A stretch of DNA of 64,000 bases from Erythrobacter insulae (GTDB taxonomy: Bacteria > Pseudomonadota > Alphaproteobacteria > Sphingomonadales > Sphingomonadaceae), in NCBI RefSeq assembly GCF_007004095.1, contig NZ_VHJK01000001.1:996501-1060500 (forward strand). The letters run 5' to 3'. Positions 27,276-36,087 of this stretch are shown one piece after another. Positions within the stretch are counted from its first letter, which is position 1, and every line of letters begins with the position of its first letter. The notes beneath the pieces are model-generated. The model searched no databases and had not been told where the DNA came from. It was given only the letters and a program-made list of their open reading frames with translations. A program made the translations under genes and the position numbers.

Positions 27276-29276
27276 CTATGCGCGCAGGTCAGGCGGAGTG
27301 GCCGCTTTGGTAAGCATCGCTACCGCTTCATCCAGCGTCAGGACCTGCTGATCCTTTTCGCCCAATGTGCGCATCGTAACCTTGCCTTCTTCTTCTTCGC
27401 GTTTGCCAACCACAAGGATATGCGGAACCTTGGCCAGGCTGTGTTCGCGCACTTTGTAATTGATCTTCTCGTTACGCAGATCGCTTTTCACGCGAAGGCC
27501 CGCTGCGGCGAGTTTGGCTTCGACTGTTTCGGCATAGCCATCGATATCCGACACAATCGGCGCGACGACGGCCTGAACCGGTGAAAGCCACACAGGCAGA
27601 CGGCCCGCATAATGCTCGATCAGAATTCCGATAAACCGTTCATACGATCCGAAGATCGCGCGGTGCAGCATGACCGGACGATGCTTGCCGCCGTCCTCGC
27701 CGATGAAAGTCGCATCAAGGCGTTCCGGCAGCACGCGGTCAGACTGGATCGTGCCAACCTGCCACGTCCGTCCGATTGCATCGGTCAGATGCCATTCGAG
27801 CTTGGGCGCATAGAACGCGCCTTCACCCGGTAGCTCTTCCCAGCCAAACTCTTCCGTCGCCATGCCAGCCTCTGCCACAGCATCGCGCAATTCCTGCTCG
27901 GCCTTGTCCCAGTCCTCATCAGAACCAAAGCGTTGCTCTGGCCGCGTGGCGAGCTTGATTTCGTATTTGAAGCCGAAATCCTGATAGACGCTATCGGCCA
28001 TTTCGCAGAACTTGCGGACTTCCTCGACCACCTGATCTTCGGTGCAGAAAATATGCGCGTCATCCTGCGTGAACTGGCGCACACGCATCAAACCATGCAG
28101 CGCGCCGTGCGGCTCGTTACGGTGACAACAGCCCATCTCGCCAAGGCGGATCGGCAAGTCGCGGTAAGACGTGATCCCCTGTTTAAAGACGAGAACATGC
28201 GCAGGGCAGTTCATCGGCTTCAATGCCATCCAGTCGGCCTCGCCGCTGATTACGGGGCCGTCATCTTCGGTATTGGGCACTTCGTCAGGGATCACGAACA
28301 TGTTTTCGCGGTATTTGCCCCAGTGGCCGGATTGCTCCCACTGGCGCGCATCCATAACCTGAGGTGTTTTGATCTCGCGGTAGCCGCCGCCATCCATTTT
28401 GCGGCGCATATAGCTCTCAAGCTCGCGCCAGATGCGGTAACCCTTGGGGTGCCAGAACACGCTGCCATGGGCGACATCGGAGAGGTGAAACAGATCCATC
28501 TCGCGGCCCAGTTTACGGTGGTCACGCTTGGCAGCTTCCTCCAGCCGCATCAGGTGCTGATTAAGCTGTTTCTTGTTCAGCCAGCCGGTGCCGTAAATCC
28601 GCGTCAGCTGCGCATTGGCCTGATCGCCGCGCCAATAAGCGCCTGCGACCCGCATCAGCTTGAAGGCTTGCGGGTCGAGCTTGCCGGTGCTGGGCAGGTG
28701 CGGGCCGCGGCACATATCGAGCCAGTCATCACCCGACCAGTAAACCGTCAGCTCTTCATTCTCCGGCAGCTCTTTGGCCCATTCGGCCTTGAACGCTTCG
28801 CCTTCGGATTCCCATTTCTCAATCAGCTTCTCACGGCTCCACGCTTCGCGGCGCAGCGGTTTGTCCGCTTTTATGATCTCGCGCATTTTCGCTTCGATAT
28901 CGGGCAAATCTTCGCTGCTGAAGGGCTCACGGCTGGCGGGCGCCATCACGTCATAATAAAACCCGTCATCCGTCGCAGGACCAAATGTGATCTGCGTGCC
29001 AGGATACAGCGCCTGAACCGCTTCGGCGAGGACATGGGCAAAGTCATGCCGCGCCAATTCCAGCGCGTCTGCTTCGTCTTTCGACGTAATCAAGGCGAGT
29101 TCGCTATCGCCTTCGAACGGACGGCCAAGATCGCGGACCTCACCATTTACCCGCGCTGCAAGAGCCGCTTTCGCAAGGCCGGGACCAATCGCCGCAGCGA
29201 CATCGGCAGGAGTGCTGCCCGGCTCCATTTCGCGCACGGATCCATCGGGAAGGCTGATTTTGAGCAGTTCGGTCAT
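27276..29276 (-). CDS. thrS: Threonyl-tRNA synthetase
   Basis: 666 aa, usual length. Charges tRNA-Thr. N-terminal TGS domain (about 1-62), editing domain with [17 protein letters not shown] (HxxxH), then the class II catalytic core. The core has the Zn-binding Cys in [31 protein letters not shown] (motif 2) and [13 protein letters not shown] (motif 3). A C-terminal anticodon-binding domain follows. The upstream region holds GC-rich inverted repeats. Confidence 0.97.
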   Translation of the reverse strand: MTELLKISLPDGSVREMEPGSTPADVAAAIGPGLAKAALAARVNGEVRDLGRPFEGDSELALITSKDEADALELARHDFAHVLAEAVQALYPGTQITFGPATDDGFYYDVMAPASREPFSSEDLPDIEAKMREIIKADKPLRREAWSREKLIEKWESEGEAFKAEWAKELPENEELTVYWSGDDWLDMCRGPHLPSTGKLDPQAFKLMRVAGAYWRGDQANAQLTRIYGTGWLNKKQLNQHLMRLEEAAKRDHRKLGREMDLFHLSDVAHGSVFWHPKGYRIWRELESYMRRKMDGGGYREIKTPQVMDARQWEQSGHWGKYRENMFVIPDEVPNTEDDGPVISGEADWMALKPMNCPAHVLVFKQGITSYRDLPIRLGEMGCCHRNEPHGALHGLMRVRQFTQDDAHIFCTEDQVVEEVRKFCEMADSVYQDFGFKYEIKLATRPEQRFGSDEDWDKAEQELRDAVAEAGMATEEFGWEELPGEGAFYAPKLEWHLTDAIGRTWQVGTIQSDRVLPERLDATFIGEDGGKHRPVMLHRAIFGSYERFIGILIEHYAGRLPVWLSPVQAVVAPIVSDIDGYAETVEAKLAAAGLRVKSDLRNEKINYKVREHSLAKVPHILVVGKREEEEGKVTMRTLGEKDQQVLTLDEAVAMLTKAATPPDLRA

Positions 29277-29565
29277 CGTCTATCCAAATCTCGTTTCGCG
29301 TCGTCTTGTCTTCTGGGCCTTTGGCACAGCAAGGCGCGCGCTTGAAGCGGCGTTTGCACAATTTACCGATTTCAAGAGGCCGCCGCGCCGCCCGAAACCG
29401 GGAGGGGGCGGCTTGCGGGGGTCAACCCAGCTGCAACCGCCCCCGGAAATCCGAGGTTGTCGTGGTGCCGGTTGTGGTCAGCTGTTTGGCCATAAAGCGC
29501 AGATAGGGCTGCGCGAGCGACTTGTCACGCTCTGCGCATGGAAACGGAAAGCACCCGCGCCACTT
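29277..29565. other. Intergenic region with GC-rich inverted repeats
   Basis: About 290 bp between thrS (minus strand) and the operator-like repeat. No gene is convincing here. At 29403-29444 GGGGGCGG and CCGCCCCC (with TTGC / GCAA) form an imperfect hairpin, flanked by CCCGAAACCGGG and CGGAAATCCG. It could be a leader structure for thrS. GGAAAGCAC at 29546-29554 repeats the half-site of the operator at 29566. Confidence 0.45.
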
Positions 29566-29615
29566 TGGAAAGCACGCTTGACATTACCGCGAATCAATGA
29601 CAAGTGTGCTTTCCA
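29566..29615. promoter_or_regulatory. Long inverted repeat, probable operator of the following cassette
   Basis: Left arm TGGAAAGCACGCTTGACATT (29566-29585) and right arm AATGACAAGTGTGCTTTCCA (29596-29615) match at 18 of 20 positions around a 10-nt spacer. The left arm contains TTGACA at 29578-29583, a perfect -35 sequence, though no good -10 is seen at the expected spacing. It ends 22 nt before the first gene of a cassette ending in an Xre-type regulator, so autoregulation is likely (inference). An extra copy of GGAAAGCAC is at 29546. Confidence 0.7.
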
Positions 29616-29637
29616 TAAGTGAAAGGGAGCTTGTCTC

Positions 29638-29805
29638 ATGCAAAATATCATTATCGCTCTAATCTGGGCCGCCTTCATCATCGTTACCGCGTTCGTCATG
29701 CGCTCTGCCGGGATTGGCGAAACCGCCAGCTTCACTGTGACCATGGCGCTTTGCGGGGCGGCGCTGGCGACCATGAAATTCAGAAAACGCGCCGCCAAAT
29801 GCTGA
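29638..29805 (+). CDS. Miniature membrane protein, 55 aa (cassette gene 1)
   Basis: Starts MQNIIIALIWAAFIIVTAFV after ribosome binding site AAAGGGAG. Two hydrophobic segments (about 3-20 and 30-46) and a basic C-terminus (KFRKRAAKC), so a two-helix inner-membrane protein is likely. No family recognised. It directly follows the long inverted repeat, which places it at the front of the regulated cassette. Confidence 0.72.
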   Translation: MQNIIIALIWAAFIIVTAFVMRSAGIGETASFTVTMALCGAALATMKFRKRAAKC

Positions 29806-29858
29806 TCAAGCGCTGATCGAGCGCCGCTAGTTTGCGTTTCCACCAAAGGATCTGACCA

Positions 29859-30035
29859 ATGACTACACAATCCAAAGCCCTGCTGTGGGCCAGCACTATC
29901 ATTTCCGCCGCACTTCTCTCGGTCGGCCTTGGTTTTAGCGATGCCGCGTCTTACGGCATCGTCTCGGGTCTTTCGGGAGCTGCATTCGGTCACCTTTATA
30001 CCGGCACCAACTGCTTGCGCGGATGCCTGTCATGA
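29859..30035 (+). CDS. Miniature membrane protein, 58 aa (cassette gene 2)
   Basis: Starts MTTQSKALLWASTIISAALL after AAAGGATCTGACC. Two hydrophobic segments (about 8-25 and 30-45) and a short tail with two Cys (NCLRGCLS). No family recognised. Its TGA overlaps the next start as ATGA, so it is translationally coupled to the multi-TM protein and is a real part of the cassette. Confidence 0.72.
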   Translation: MTTQSKALLWASTIISAALLSVGLGFSDAASYGIVSGLSGAAFGHLYTGTNCLRGCLS

Positions 30036-30631
30036 CCGCGCGCTCTTTCAGCCCGGGCAAATTGTCGCTCTCGCTTGCAGCATCGTCCGTCCTCAGCGCG
30101 CTCGGCGTGCTGTTCCTGTGGAAGTCGGGCGCATTCGAGACCGAGCCTGCCTATCTCCTGACCTTGCTGCCGGTTGCTTTGGTGACAACGTCGATCGCGA
30201 CCAGTTTCCGTAAACGCGAAAAACCGCCCTCGGCATCGCACCGTTATCTGGGGCGGATGGCGATTGTGATGGCGTTCTATCTCGTCACGCTCTTCCTTGC
30301 CGAACACTGGATCGACAATGAGGGGCTGATCGGTCCGCTGGCGTTGATCCTCGCGCTTCTGCCCGGCCTGTCTTTCGCAGGTGTGGTGTGGATTTTCGGT
30401 GGTCTTATCGTCGAGGAGAAGGACGAATTTTACCGGATGCTGTTCGTGCGTCAGGGCCTGATCGCGACCGCGATTTCCTTCACGCTCGCCGCGGTCTGGG
30501 GCTTTCTTGAAACCTACGGCCAGGTCGAGCCTGTCGCGGCTTTCTGGTGGCCCACCATCTGGTGCTTCGGACTCGGCATCGGCGGGGTGTTCAACAAGAT
30601 CAAATACGGCACGTTTGGAGAGATACGATGA
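30032..30631 (+). CDS. Multi-TM membrane protein of unknown function (cassette gene 3)
   Basis: 199 aa with about six hydrophobic segments. The C-terminal half (about 128-199) carries EEKDEFYRMLFVRQGLIATA and VWGFLETY, closely matching the next gene product, so the two share a domain. No named family recognised. Coupled by ATGA overlaps to both neighbours. The cytoplasmic charged loop KDEFYRMLFVRQ between membrane helices looks like the conserved functional element. Confidence 0.78.
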   Translation: MTARSFSPGKLSLSLAASSVLSALGVLFLWKSGAFETEPAYLLTLLPVALVTTSIATSFRKREKPPSASHRYLGRMAIVMAFYLVTLFLAEHWIDNEGLIGPLALILALLPGLSFAGVVWIFGGLIVEEKDEFYRMLFVRQGLIATAISFTLAAVWGFLETYGQVEPVAAFWWPTIWCFGLGIGGVFNKIKYGTFGEIR

Positions 30632-31017
30632 GCATGGCCCCTTATATGAAGAGTTATGTCAAACGGATCGCATTCTTCATGTCCGCCTATGTCGTTATCC
30701 TGATCGGCGGCCTGACGTACCACCGCACGAGCGAACCGACCGAGTTGGTCTCAATCGGCCTTGCGCTGATCACCGCTCTTCCGGTCTGCGGGGTGTTCTG
30801 GACGATCTACCGATTGCTGATCGAATGCGATGATGAATATCAGCGCATGCTTTTTGTGAAGCAGGTGATCGGCGCAACCGGAGCCACCTTGGTGATAACC
30901 ACGGTGTGGAGTTTCCTCAAAACCTATGATGTGCTGGCATTCGGCCCTCAATGGGTGGCCGTGATCTGGTTCGCGATGCTTGGATTTGCCGGACCGATTG
31001 TGAGGTGGCGCGCATGA
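30628..31017 (+). CDS. Membrane protein related to cassette gene 3 (cassette gene 4)
   Basis: 129 aa, about four hydrophobic segments. It contains CDDEYQRMLFVKQVIGAT and VWSFLKTYD, the same motif as the preceding protein (DE-aromatic-x-RMLFV-basic-Q, then VW-x-FL-x-TY), indicating duplication within the operon. ATG overlaps the previous stop, and its stop overlaps the regulator start. Function unknown; membrane proteins beside small Xre regulators are a recurrent arrangement in bacteria. Confidence 0.78.
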   Translation: MSMAPYMKSYVKRIAFFMSAYVVILIGGLTYHRTSEPTELVSIGLALITALPVCGVFWTIYRLLIECDDEYQRMLFVKQVIGATGATLVITTVWSFLKTYDVLAFGPQWVAVIWFAMLGFAGPIVRWRA

Positions 31018-31205
31018 ACAACCGCCTCAAAGTGCTCCGCGCGATGCGCGACTGGTCCCAGCAAGACCTCGCCGATCGGCTCGAAGTCAGCCGCCAGTCT
31101 GTGAACGCGATTGAAAAGGGGCGCTATGACCCCTCGCTCCCGCTCGCTTTCAAAATCGCTGAAGTGTTCGAATTGCCAATCGAAGAGATTTTCAGCCGAG
31201 ATTGA
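31014..31205 (+). CDS. Small Xre-family (YozG-like) transcriptional regulator
   Basis: 63 aa, little more than one helix-turn-helix domain: RLKVLRAMRDWSQQDLADRL, then VSRQSVNAIEKGRYDPSLPL and an EEIF end. This is the compact Xre type that is usually encoded with a membrane protein. Coupled by ATGA to cassette gene 4. It is the obvious candidate to bind the inverted repeat at 29566-29615. Confidence 0.92.
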   Translation: MNNRLKVLRAMRDWSQQDLADRLEVSRQSVNAIEKGRYDPSLPLAFKIAEVFELPIEEIFSRD

Positions 31206-31207
31206 AT

Positions 31208-31236
31208 ATGGGGCGGGTTTTTTCGGCCCGCCCCAT
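31208..31236. terminator. Hairpin between convergent genes, terminator-like
   Basis: Perfect 10-bp stem ATGGGGCGGG / CCCGCCCCAT around a 9-nt loop, right after the regulator stop and 6 nt before the convergent small helix-turn-helix gene ends. There is no clear T-run on either side, so termination is likely but not certain. Confidence 0.55.
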
Positions 31237-31242
31237 AAGAGC

Positions 31243-31434
31243 TTAGGCCGCTCGCTTAATACCCGTGATATGGGTGCCGCGAAGGCCTGTTTTGATTTCA
31301 GAGACACGCCCTGAATTGATACCTAAGTCGGCAGCAATATCCTGTTGGAGGTCACCTGCCTGCAGGCGCTCCCAAACATAGCGGTAAGTCTCGTCACTCA
31401 TTGGAGCGCGTTCGCGCCCTTTACGGTAAGCCAT
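31243..31434 (-). CDS. Small helix-turn-helix protein, 63 aa
   Basis: Starts MAYRKGRERAPMSDETYRYV after ribosome binding site AAGGAA. The core GDLQQDIAADLGINSGRVSE reads as a helix-turn-helix, resembling phage-type or resident small DNA-binding proteins. The same frame stays open upstream to about 31587 with gene-like text (ESLAKTVLEARGWNDL), so an upstream non-ATG start, or the remnant of a longer gene, is possible. Convergent with the membrane cassette. Confidence 0.65.
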   Translation of the reverse strand: MAYRKGRERAPMSDETYRYVWERLQAGDLQQDIAADLGINSGRVSEIKTGLRGTHITGIKRAA

Positions 31435-31717
31435 GTATGATTCCTTTTTCATGGCCGATCTGAAAGCTTGACGGGACTTCCGTGTCAGCATATCGCTGAC
31501 GGTGTTCAGGTCATTCCAGCCTCGCGCTTCCAGAACAGTTTTTGCGAGGCTCTCCTGATCGGAAAGCTCGGCGTCCTACCGCCGGGCTTTCGTCGTTTCA
31601 GGACAGTCGGTTATGAAGATCCTCCATATCGACCTGCGTGTCGAGTCACGTCCGTTCGATTCGGCGGGGATAAACCGTGCGATAACCGAGATTTATCAGT
31701 CGCACGCTCTCATTTGA

Positions 31718-33379
31718 TCACATGCTCAATGAATTCGATCCGGCCAGCGTCGAAATGGTCTTTGTCCCCGCAAGGCTGGTCGAGCGTGTTTTTGTCGCTG
31801 CCATAAACCGGTATTCGGTCGTCGCCCGCGACGGGGTCAATTCAACCGCCATATAGCCGCGCTGCGATGTGTCCGCCCATTTCAGTTCATCATTGGCGCG
31901 CACCACAAGGTCCGCCATTGTATCCGGCGCAACCGGCAGATAGGTTTCGAAACCGGGCGAGCTCACCGAACACACGCCCAGCTCCACACCCACCTTTTCA
32001 CCGGCATGGCCCAAATCAAACGCCCATCCATTATGGGTGTCCCCCGCCAGAACCAGCAGGTTGGCATCAGCGGCCAGAGCGCTTTCGAACACACGGTCGC
32101 GCGCGGCCGGGTAACCATCCCACGCATCCATATTCAGCGGCAAGCCCGCTTTGCTGGCCATGGCAGAAGCCATCAGCCGGGCACGTATAAAGGGCGGCAC
32201 GCCATCACCCAGCAATTCGAGCAGATCGGCGGGCGAAGACAATTTGCCGATCAACACTTGCTGGACCAGAACCTGCCATGTTGCCCCGCGCATTTTGGAT
32301 GATTTCAGCCCATCGGCCAGCCATTCTTCCTGCGCTGCGCCCATCAATTGGCGTTTGGGATCGGACCATTCCCCGTCACGGAATTTGGCCAGCGCGGCGA
32401 CCATCGATGCGGGGGTTTCCTGACCCTCAAGCACTTTTTCCAAAGAGAATTGCTCGTCGCGCCCCTCCAACCGCGTGTCGAGCCGGAACAAGGTTGCCAG
32501 ATCACCAATGTCATAGGCGGCATAGGGTTCATCGGACACCGGCATCCATTCGCGATAAGCGCGCTTTGCCGCCGCCTTGCGCACGGACCATTCGCCTTCG
32601 GTTTCCGGCTGGTGGTTTTGCGCGCCGTCTTTCCAGCTGTCATTCGCGCTTTCGTGATCATCCCAGATCGCGATCATCGGCATAACCTGATGCAGGCGTC
32701 TTAAATCGGGATCGGCGCGATAGGTCGCATAACGCAGCCGGTAATCGGCCAGCGCCACAATCTCGCTTTCCGGTGCCAACACGCGGTCCGCGTGGGCCTG
32801 GGCGGGTGAAGGATAGGTGCCCGCGCCATATTCATAGATGTAATCGCCCAGATGCAGCGCGAGATCGCAATCATTGGCTTCGGCGGCATGGGCATAGGCG
32901 TTGAAATAGCCGAACCCGAAATTGGAGCAGGAAAAGACTGCCATTTTGAAACGGCTGGTTGGCCCTTCCGGCAAGGTGCGGGTGCGGCCAATATCGGATT
33001 TTGTACCATCGGGGGCGGTGAATTGGTAATAATACCAGGTGTCCGGGTCCAATGCTGCAACGGCATTGGCCTTCACACAATAATCGCGCTCTGCCTTCAC
33101 CAGAGCATAACCGCGCATCGCGGGCTGCGAGAGATCGGCGTTCTTTGAAATGAGCCATTCGACCCCGTTCACATCGCCGACATAGCGCGTCCACAGCAGG
33201 ACGCTGTCAGATTGCGGCTCTCCGCTCGCGACGCCGTGGGTAAAACCGCTGCCGAATGTGCGCGCTGATGCGGGCGTCGCCGCGATGGCAGCCGATGCTC
33301 CGGCAATCGCAAACAGGCCGCGCCGCGATAGATCGGCAGTCGGTCGGGCAGGCATTGGCGCGCTGTCGGTTTTGATCAT
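31718..33379 (-). CDS. phoD: PhoD-like alkaline phosphatase, Tat-exported
   Basis: 553 aa from MIKTDSAPM. Twin-arginine signal LSRRGLFAIAGASAAIA with cleavage near ASA, so it is folded in the cytoplasm and exported. The catalytic core has HGVASGEPQSDSVLLWTRY, HLGDYIYEYG, IWDDHE and LVLAGDTHNGW, typical of the PhoD superfamily, which removes phosphate from esters and needs Ca and Fe. The start follows GAGAGGAAATC; an upstream ATG at 33457 would bury the Tat signal. Confidence 0.93.
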   Translation of the reverse strand: MIKTDSAPMPARPTADLSRRGLFAIAGASAAIAATPASARTFGSGFTHGVASGEPQSDSVLLWTRYVGDVNGVEWLISKNADLSQPAMRGYALVKAERDYCVKANAVAALDPDTWYYYQFTAPDGTKSDIGRTRTLPEGPTSRFKMAVFSCSNFGFGYFNAYAHAAEANDCDLALHLGDYIYEYGAGTYPSPAQAHADRVLAPESEIVALADYRLRYATYRADPDLRRLHQVMPMIAIWDDHESANDSWKDGAQNHQPETEGEWSVRKAAAKRAYREWMPVSDEPYAAYDIGDLATLFRLDTRLEGRDEQFSLEKVLEGQETPASMVAALAKFRDGEWSDPKRQLMGAAQEEWLADGLKSSKMRGATWQVLVQQVLIGKLSSPADLLELLGDGVPPFIRARLMASAMASKAGLPLNMDAWDGYPAARDRVFESALAADANLLVLAGDTHNGWAFDLGHAGEKVGVELGVCSVSSPGFETYLPVAPDTMADLVVRANDELKWADTSQRGYMAVELTPSRATTEYRFMAATKTRSTSLAGTKTISTLAGSNSLSM

Positions 33380-33443
33380 TGATTTCCTCTCATCGGTGCA
33401 CGCTTCACCGCTTCGAACTTGCGTGCAATGCTCTGGTGCGGGC

Positions 33444-34187
33444 ATGGCGTATACCATGTCAAATTTGCAGTTCCATGAAATGCCTGATCATCGCAAAATT
33501 GCGTACCGCCATGTGCAGGGTCAGGGGCCAACCCTGGTGTTTTTGCCGGGTTATATGTCTGACATGGCGGGCGGCAAGGCGACCGCTTTGTTCGCCGATG
33601 CCCAGGCACAGGGGCGCGCGTGCCTGTTGCTTGATTATTCGGGCTGCGGGCAGAGCGACGGCGACTTTGCCGATGGCACTTTATCGCGGTGGCGCGAGGA
33701 AGTGCTCGCTTTGATCGCGGCCTATATCGATGGCCCGATCCTGCTGGTTGGATCCTCCATGGGCGGCTGGCTGATGCTATTGGTGGCAGAGGCGCTGGGA
33801 GACCGATTGGCAGGGATGATCGGCATTGCCGCTGCGCCCGATTTTATCCGCTGGGGATATTCCGATGATCAGCGCACCGTGCTTGCAAGCGGCCAAATCG
33901 TCTATGAAGACAATCCTTACGGTCCCGAGCCGACCCCGACGCATCCGGGTTTCTTTGCCGATGCAGAGGCGCTGTTGCGGCTCGACACCGAAATCGAGGT
34001 CCACTGCCCAGTGCGATTGCTGCATGGTCAACGCGATACCGATGTGCCGTGGGAGACCAGCCTGAAACTGGCCGAGGCGTTGCGTTCGGATGCGGTACAG
34101 GTCACGCTGGTAAAAGACGGCGATCACCGCCTTTCGCGCGATTGCGATATCGCGACGCTTAAGGCTCAACTGGCCAGCTTTTACTGA
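33444..34187 (+). CDS. Alpha/beta hydrolase
   Basis: 247 aa. Nucleophile motif GSSMGG (Ser105) with oxyanion region FLPGYMSDM, a late Asp in LLHGQRDTDVP and a His in KDGDHRLSR complete the triad. Similar to small serine esterases of the ABHD10/BEM46 type. Substrate unknown. Two starts are possible, 33444 (MAYTM) and 33456 (MSNLQ). 5 nt before the TPR protein gene, so likely one operon with it and the oxidoreductase. Confidence 0.88.
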   Translation: MAYTMSNLQFHEMPDHRKIAYRHVQGQGPTLVFLPGYMSDMAGGKATALFADAQAQGRACLLLDYSGCGQSDGDFADGTLSRWREEVLALIAAYIDGPILLVGSSMGGWLMLLVAEALGDRLAGMIGIAAAPDFIRWGYSDDQRTVLASGQIVYEDNPYGPEPTPTHPGFFADAEALLRLDTEIEVHCPVRLLHGQRDTDVPWETSLKLAEALRSDAVQVTLVKDGDHRLSRDCDIATLKAQLASFY

Positions 34188-34192
34188 CGGAT

Positions 34193-35056
34193 ATGCCCTT
34201 GCCCGTATTGTCTCTGTTTCTCCCGCTCCTGCTTCAGGTTGGCCCGCATCCCGGATATGGCGGGATGCCCGGTACGCCCGATGAGCTTGTGAATCGGCCG
34301 CCGCGTGAAACCGCGATCACCGCGCCCGTCAACTCGACCAGTGCATGGCTTTCGCAATGCCTTGATCAGCTGGCAGAGGACCCTGCGCGGGCTCATTCCC
34401 AGGCGCAGATCAGACGCACCGAAACCAACGGCGCGGACCGCGTGATTGCGAACCATTGTCTTGGGCTGGCTTCGACCGAGCTTGGCCTGTGGGACGATGC
34501 GCGGACCGCGTTTCTCGCCGCGCGCGATGAAACTCCGGCGGCCGAGGCAACCACCCGCGCCCGCTTTGGCACGATGGCCGGCAATGCCGCTTTGGCAGGC
34601 GGAGACGCGCAATCGGCGGCGCTGATGTTGACAACGGCCATTCAGGATGCGCGCAGCGGCGCCTCTGCGACGCTCGAAGCGCTGGCAGGGATTGATCTGG
34701 CACGCGCACTCGTGGCGCTGGATCGCGGCGAAGACGCGCTGACTGCGCTCGAAACCGCGACGCAGCTGGAGCCGGACATGGCCGACGGCTGGCTTTTCAA
34801 AGCCGCGCTTCTCAGACGGCTGGACCGGCTGGCGGATGCCCAATCCGCGATCGAGCGCGCCGTCGAACTGGCCCCGCTCAATGGCGAGATCGGTTTGGAA
34901 GCAGGCGTAATCGCGATCCTTTCCAACCGCGAAGAGGCCGCGCGCAAAAGCTGGCAATCGGTGGTCGAGGCTCAGCCGGATAGCCCCGCAGCACAAACCG
35001 CCCGCGGCTATCTTGAACAGATCGGCCCGGCCAGCGATACTGCGCCAAATCCATGA
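34193..35056 (+). CDS. Tetratricopeptide repeat protein, exported
   Basis: 287 aa. N-terminal hydrophobic stretch (PLPVLSLFLPLLLQV) consistent with a signal. Helical repeats at about 75-280 include LGLWDDARTAFLAARDETP, LVALDRGEDALTALETATQL and LDRLADAQSAIERAVELAP, each with the TPR spacing. TPR proteins are protein-protein scaffolds, often in the periplasm. Overlaps the LLM oxidoreductase start as ATGA. Confidence 0.88.
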   Translation: MPLPVLSLFLPLLLQVGPHPGYGGMPGTPDELVNRPPRETAITAPVNSTSAWLSQCLDQLAEDPARAHSQAQIRRTETNGADRVIANHCLGLASTELGLWDDARTAFLAARDETPAAEATTRARFGTMAGNAALAGGDAQSAALMLTTAIQDARSGASATLEALAGIDLARALVALDRGEDALTALETATQLEPDMADGWLFKAALLRRLDRLADAQSAIERAVELAPLNGEIGLEAGVIAILSNREEAARKSWQSVVEAQPDSPAAQTARGYLEQIGPASDTAPNP

Positions 35057-36087
35057 CCCGATATTCCGTCCTCGATCTTGTTCCTGTGCGCGAAGGCGGC
35101 ACCCTCACCGAAGCTTTCGAAGCGAGCGCCGCTCTGGCGCAAACCGCTGAACGGCTCGGTTGCACGCGCTTCTGGGTGGCAGAACATCACGCGATGGAAG
35201 GGATCGCAGGCGGCGCAACCTCGGTCGTGCTCGCGCATATCGGCAACGCCACCAGCACCATCCGCATCGGATCGGGCGGGATCATGCTGCCCAACCACAC
35301 ACCGTTCCAGATTGCCGAACAATTCGGCACCCTCGACGCGCTGTTTCCGGGCCGGATTGATCTGGGGCTGGGCCGCGCACCGGGCGCCGGACCCGAATTG
35401 CAGCGCGCCTTGCGCAAAAACCTGCATCAGGCATCGGAATATTTCCCGCAAGACGTGGTCGAGCTGCGCGCTCTGATAACCGGCGACGTCGATTTGCCGA
35501 TCAAAGCCACGCCCGGTCTGGGATCGAAAATCGATCTCTGGATGCTGGGGTCCAGCCTGTTCGGGGCGCAGCTCGCCGCGAAGCTTGGTATGCCCTATGC
35601 GTTCGCAGCCCATTTCGCACCCGATCATCTGGACGCGGCGCTCGAAACGTATCGCCATCAATTCCAGCCCTCGCAGGCGCTGGCAAAGCCGTATGTCGCC
35701 GTCGCCATGAACGTATTCGCCGCCAAAACCGCCGAAGAGGCCGAGACGATGGCCTCCAGCCAGCAGCAAGCCTTTGTGGCGCTGCGCACCGGCACGCCGG
35801 GCAAACTGAAACCGCCGGTCGAAGGGTATGCACAATCATTGCCCGCGCCGCATCGCGCGATGCTGGATCATCTGGGTCAGGCCGCAGCTGTCGGCGCGCC
35901 TGATCAAGTCCGCGATCAGATCGATGCCTTTGCCGCGCGCACCCGCGCCGACGAAATTATCCTGTGCGGTTCAACCTTCGATCCGCAAGACCGCATCCGT
36001 TCGCTGGAACAAACGATGCATGCCCTGACACGGTCTGAACCTTCCGATGCGATCAAAGGAGCCGGCACCGCGTCGATCCCTGCGTAA
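35053..36087 (+). CDS. LLM class flavin-dependent oxidoreductase
   Basis: 344 aa. Luciferase-like monooxygenase family: VLDLVPVREGG near the start, FWVAEHHAMEG at about residue 37, GSGGIMLPNHTPFQIAEQFG and FPGRIDLGLGRAPG. These use FMNH2 and oxygen; the YhbW-like group to which it belongs has no known substrate. Coupled to the TPR gene. Confidence 0.92.
   Translation: MTRYSVLDLVPVREGGTLTEAFEASAALAQTAERLGCTRFWVAEHHAMEGIAGGATSVVLAHIGNATSTIRIGSGGIMLPNHTPFQIAEQFGTLDALFPGRIDLGLGRAPGAGPELQRALRKNLHQASEYFPQDVVELRALITGDVDLPIKATPGLGSKIDLWMLGSSLFGAQLAAKLGMPYAFAAHFAPDHLDAALETYRHQFQPSQALAKPYVAVAMNVFAAKTAEEAETMASSQQQAFVALRTGTPGKLKPPVEGYAQSLPAPHRAMLDHLGQAAAVGAPDQVRDQIDAFAARTRADEIILCGSTFDPQDRIRSLEQTMHALTRSEPSDAIKGAGTASIPA

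Noticed and set aside
27933-29345. 470-codon plus-strand frame opposite thrS
   Set aside because: thrS is certain; antisense frame has no recognisable domain.
29603-29615. Sigma-54 type promoter in the long inverted repeat
   Set aside because: The TGGAAAGCAC text does not match the GG/GC spacing of -24/-12 sites.
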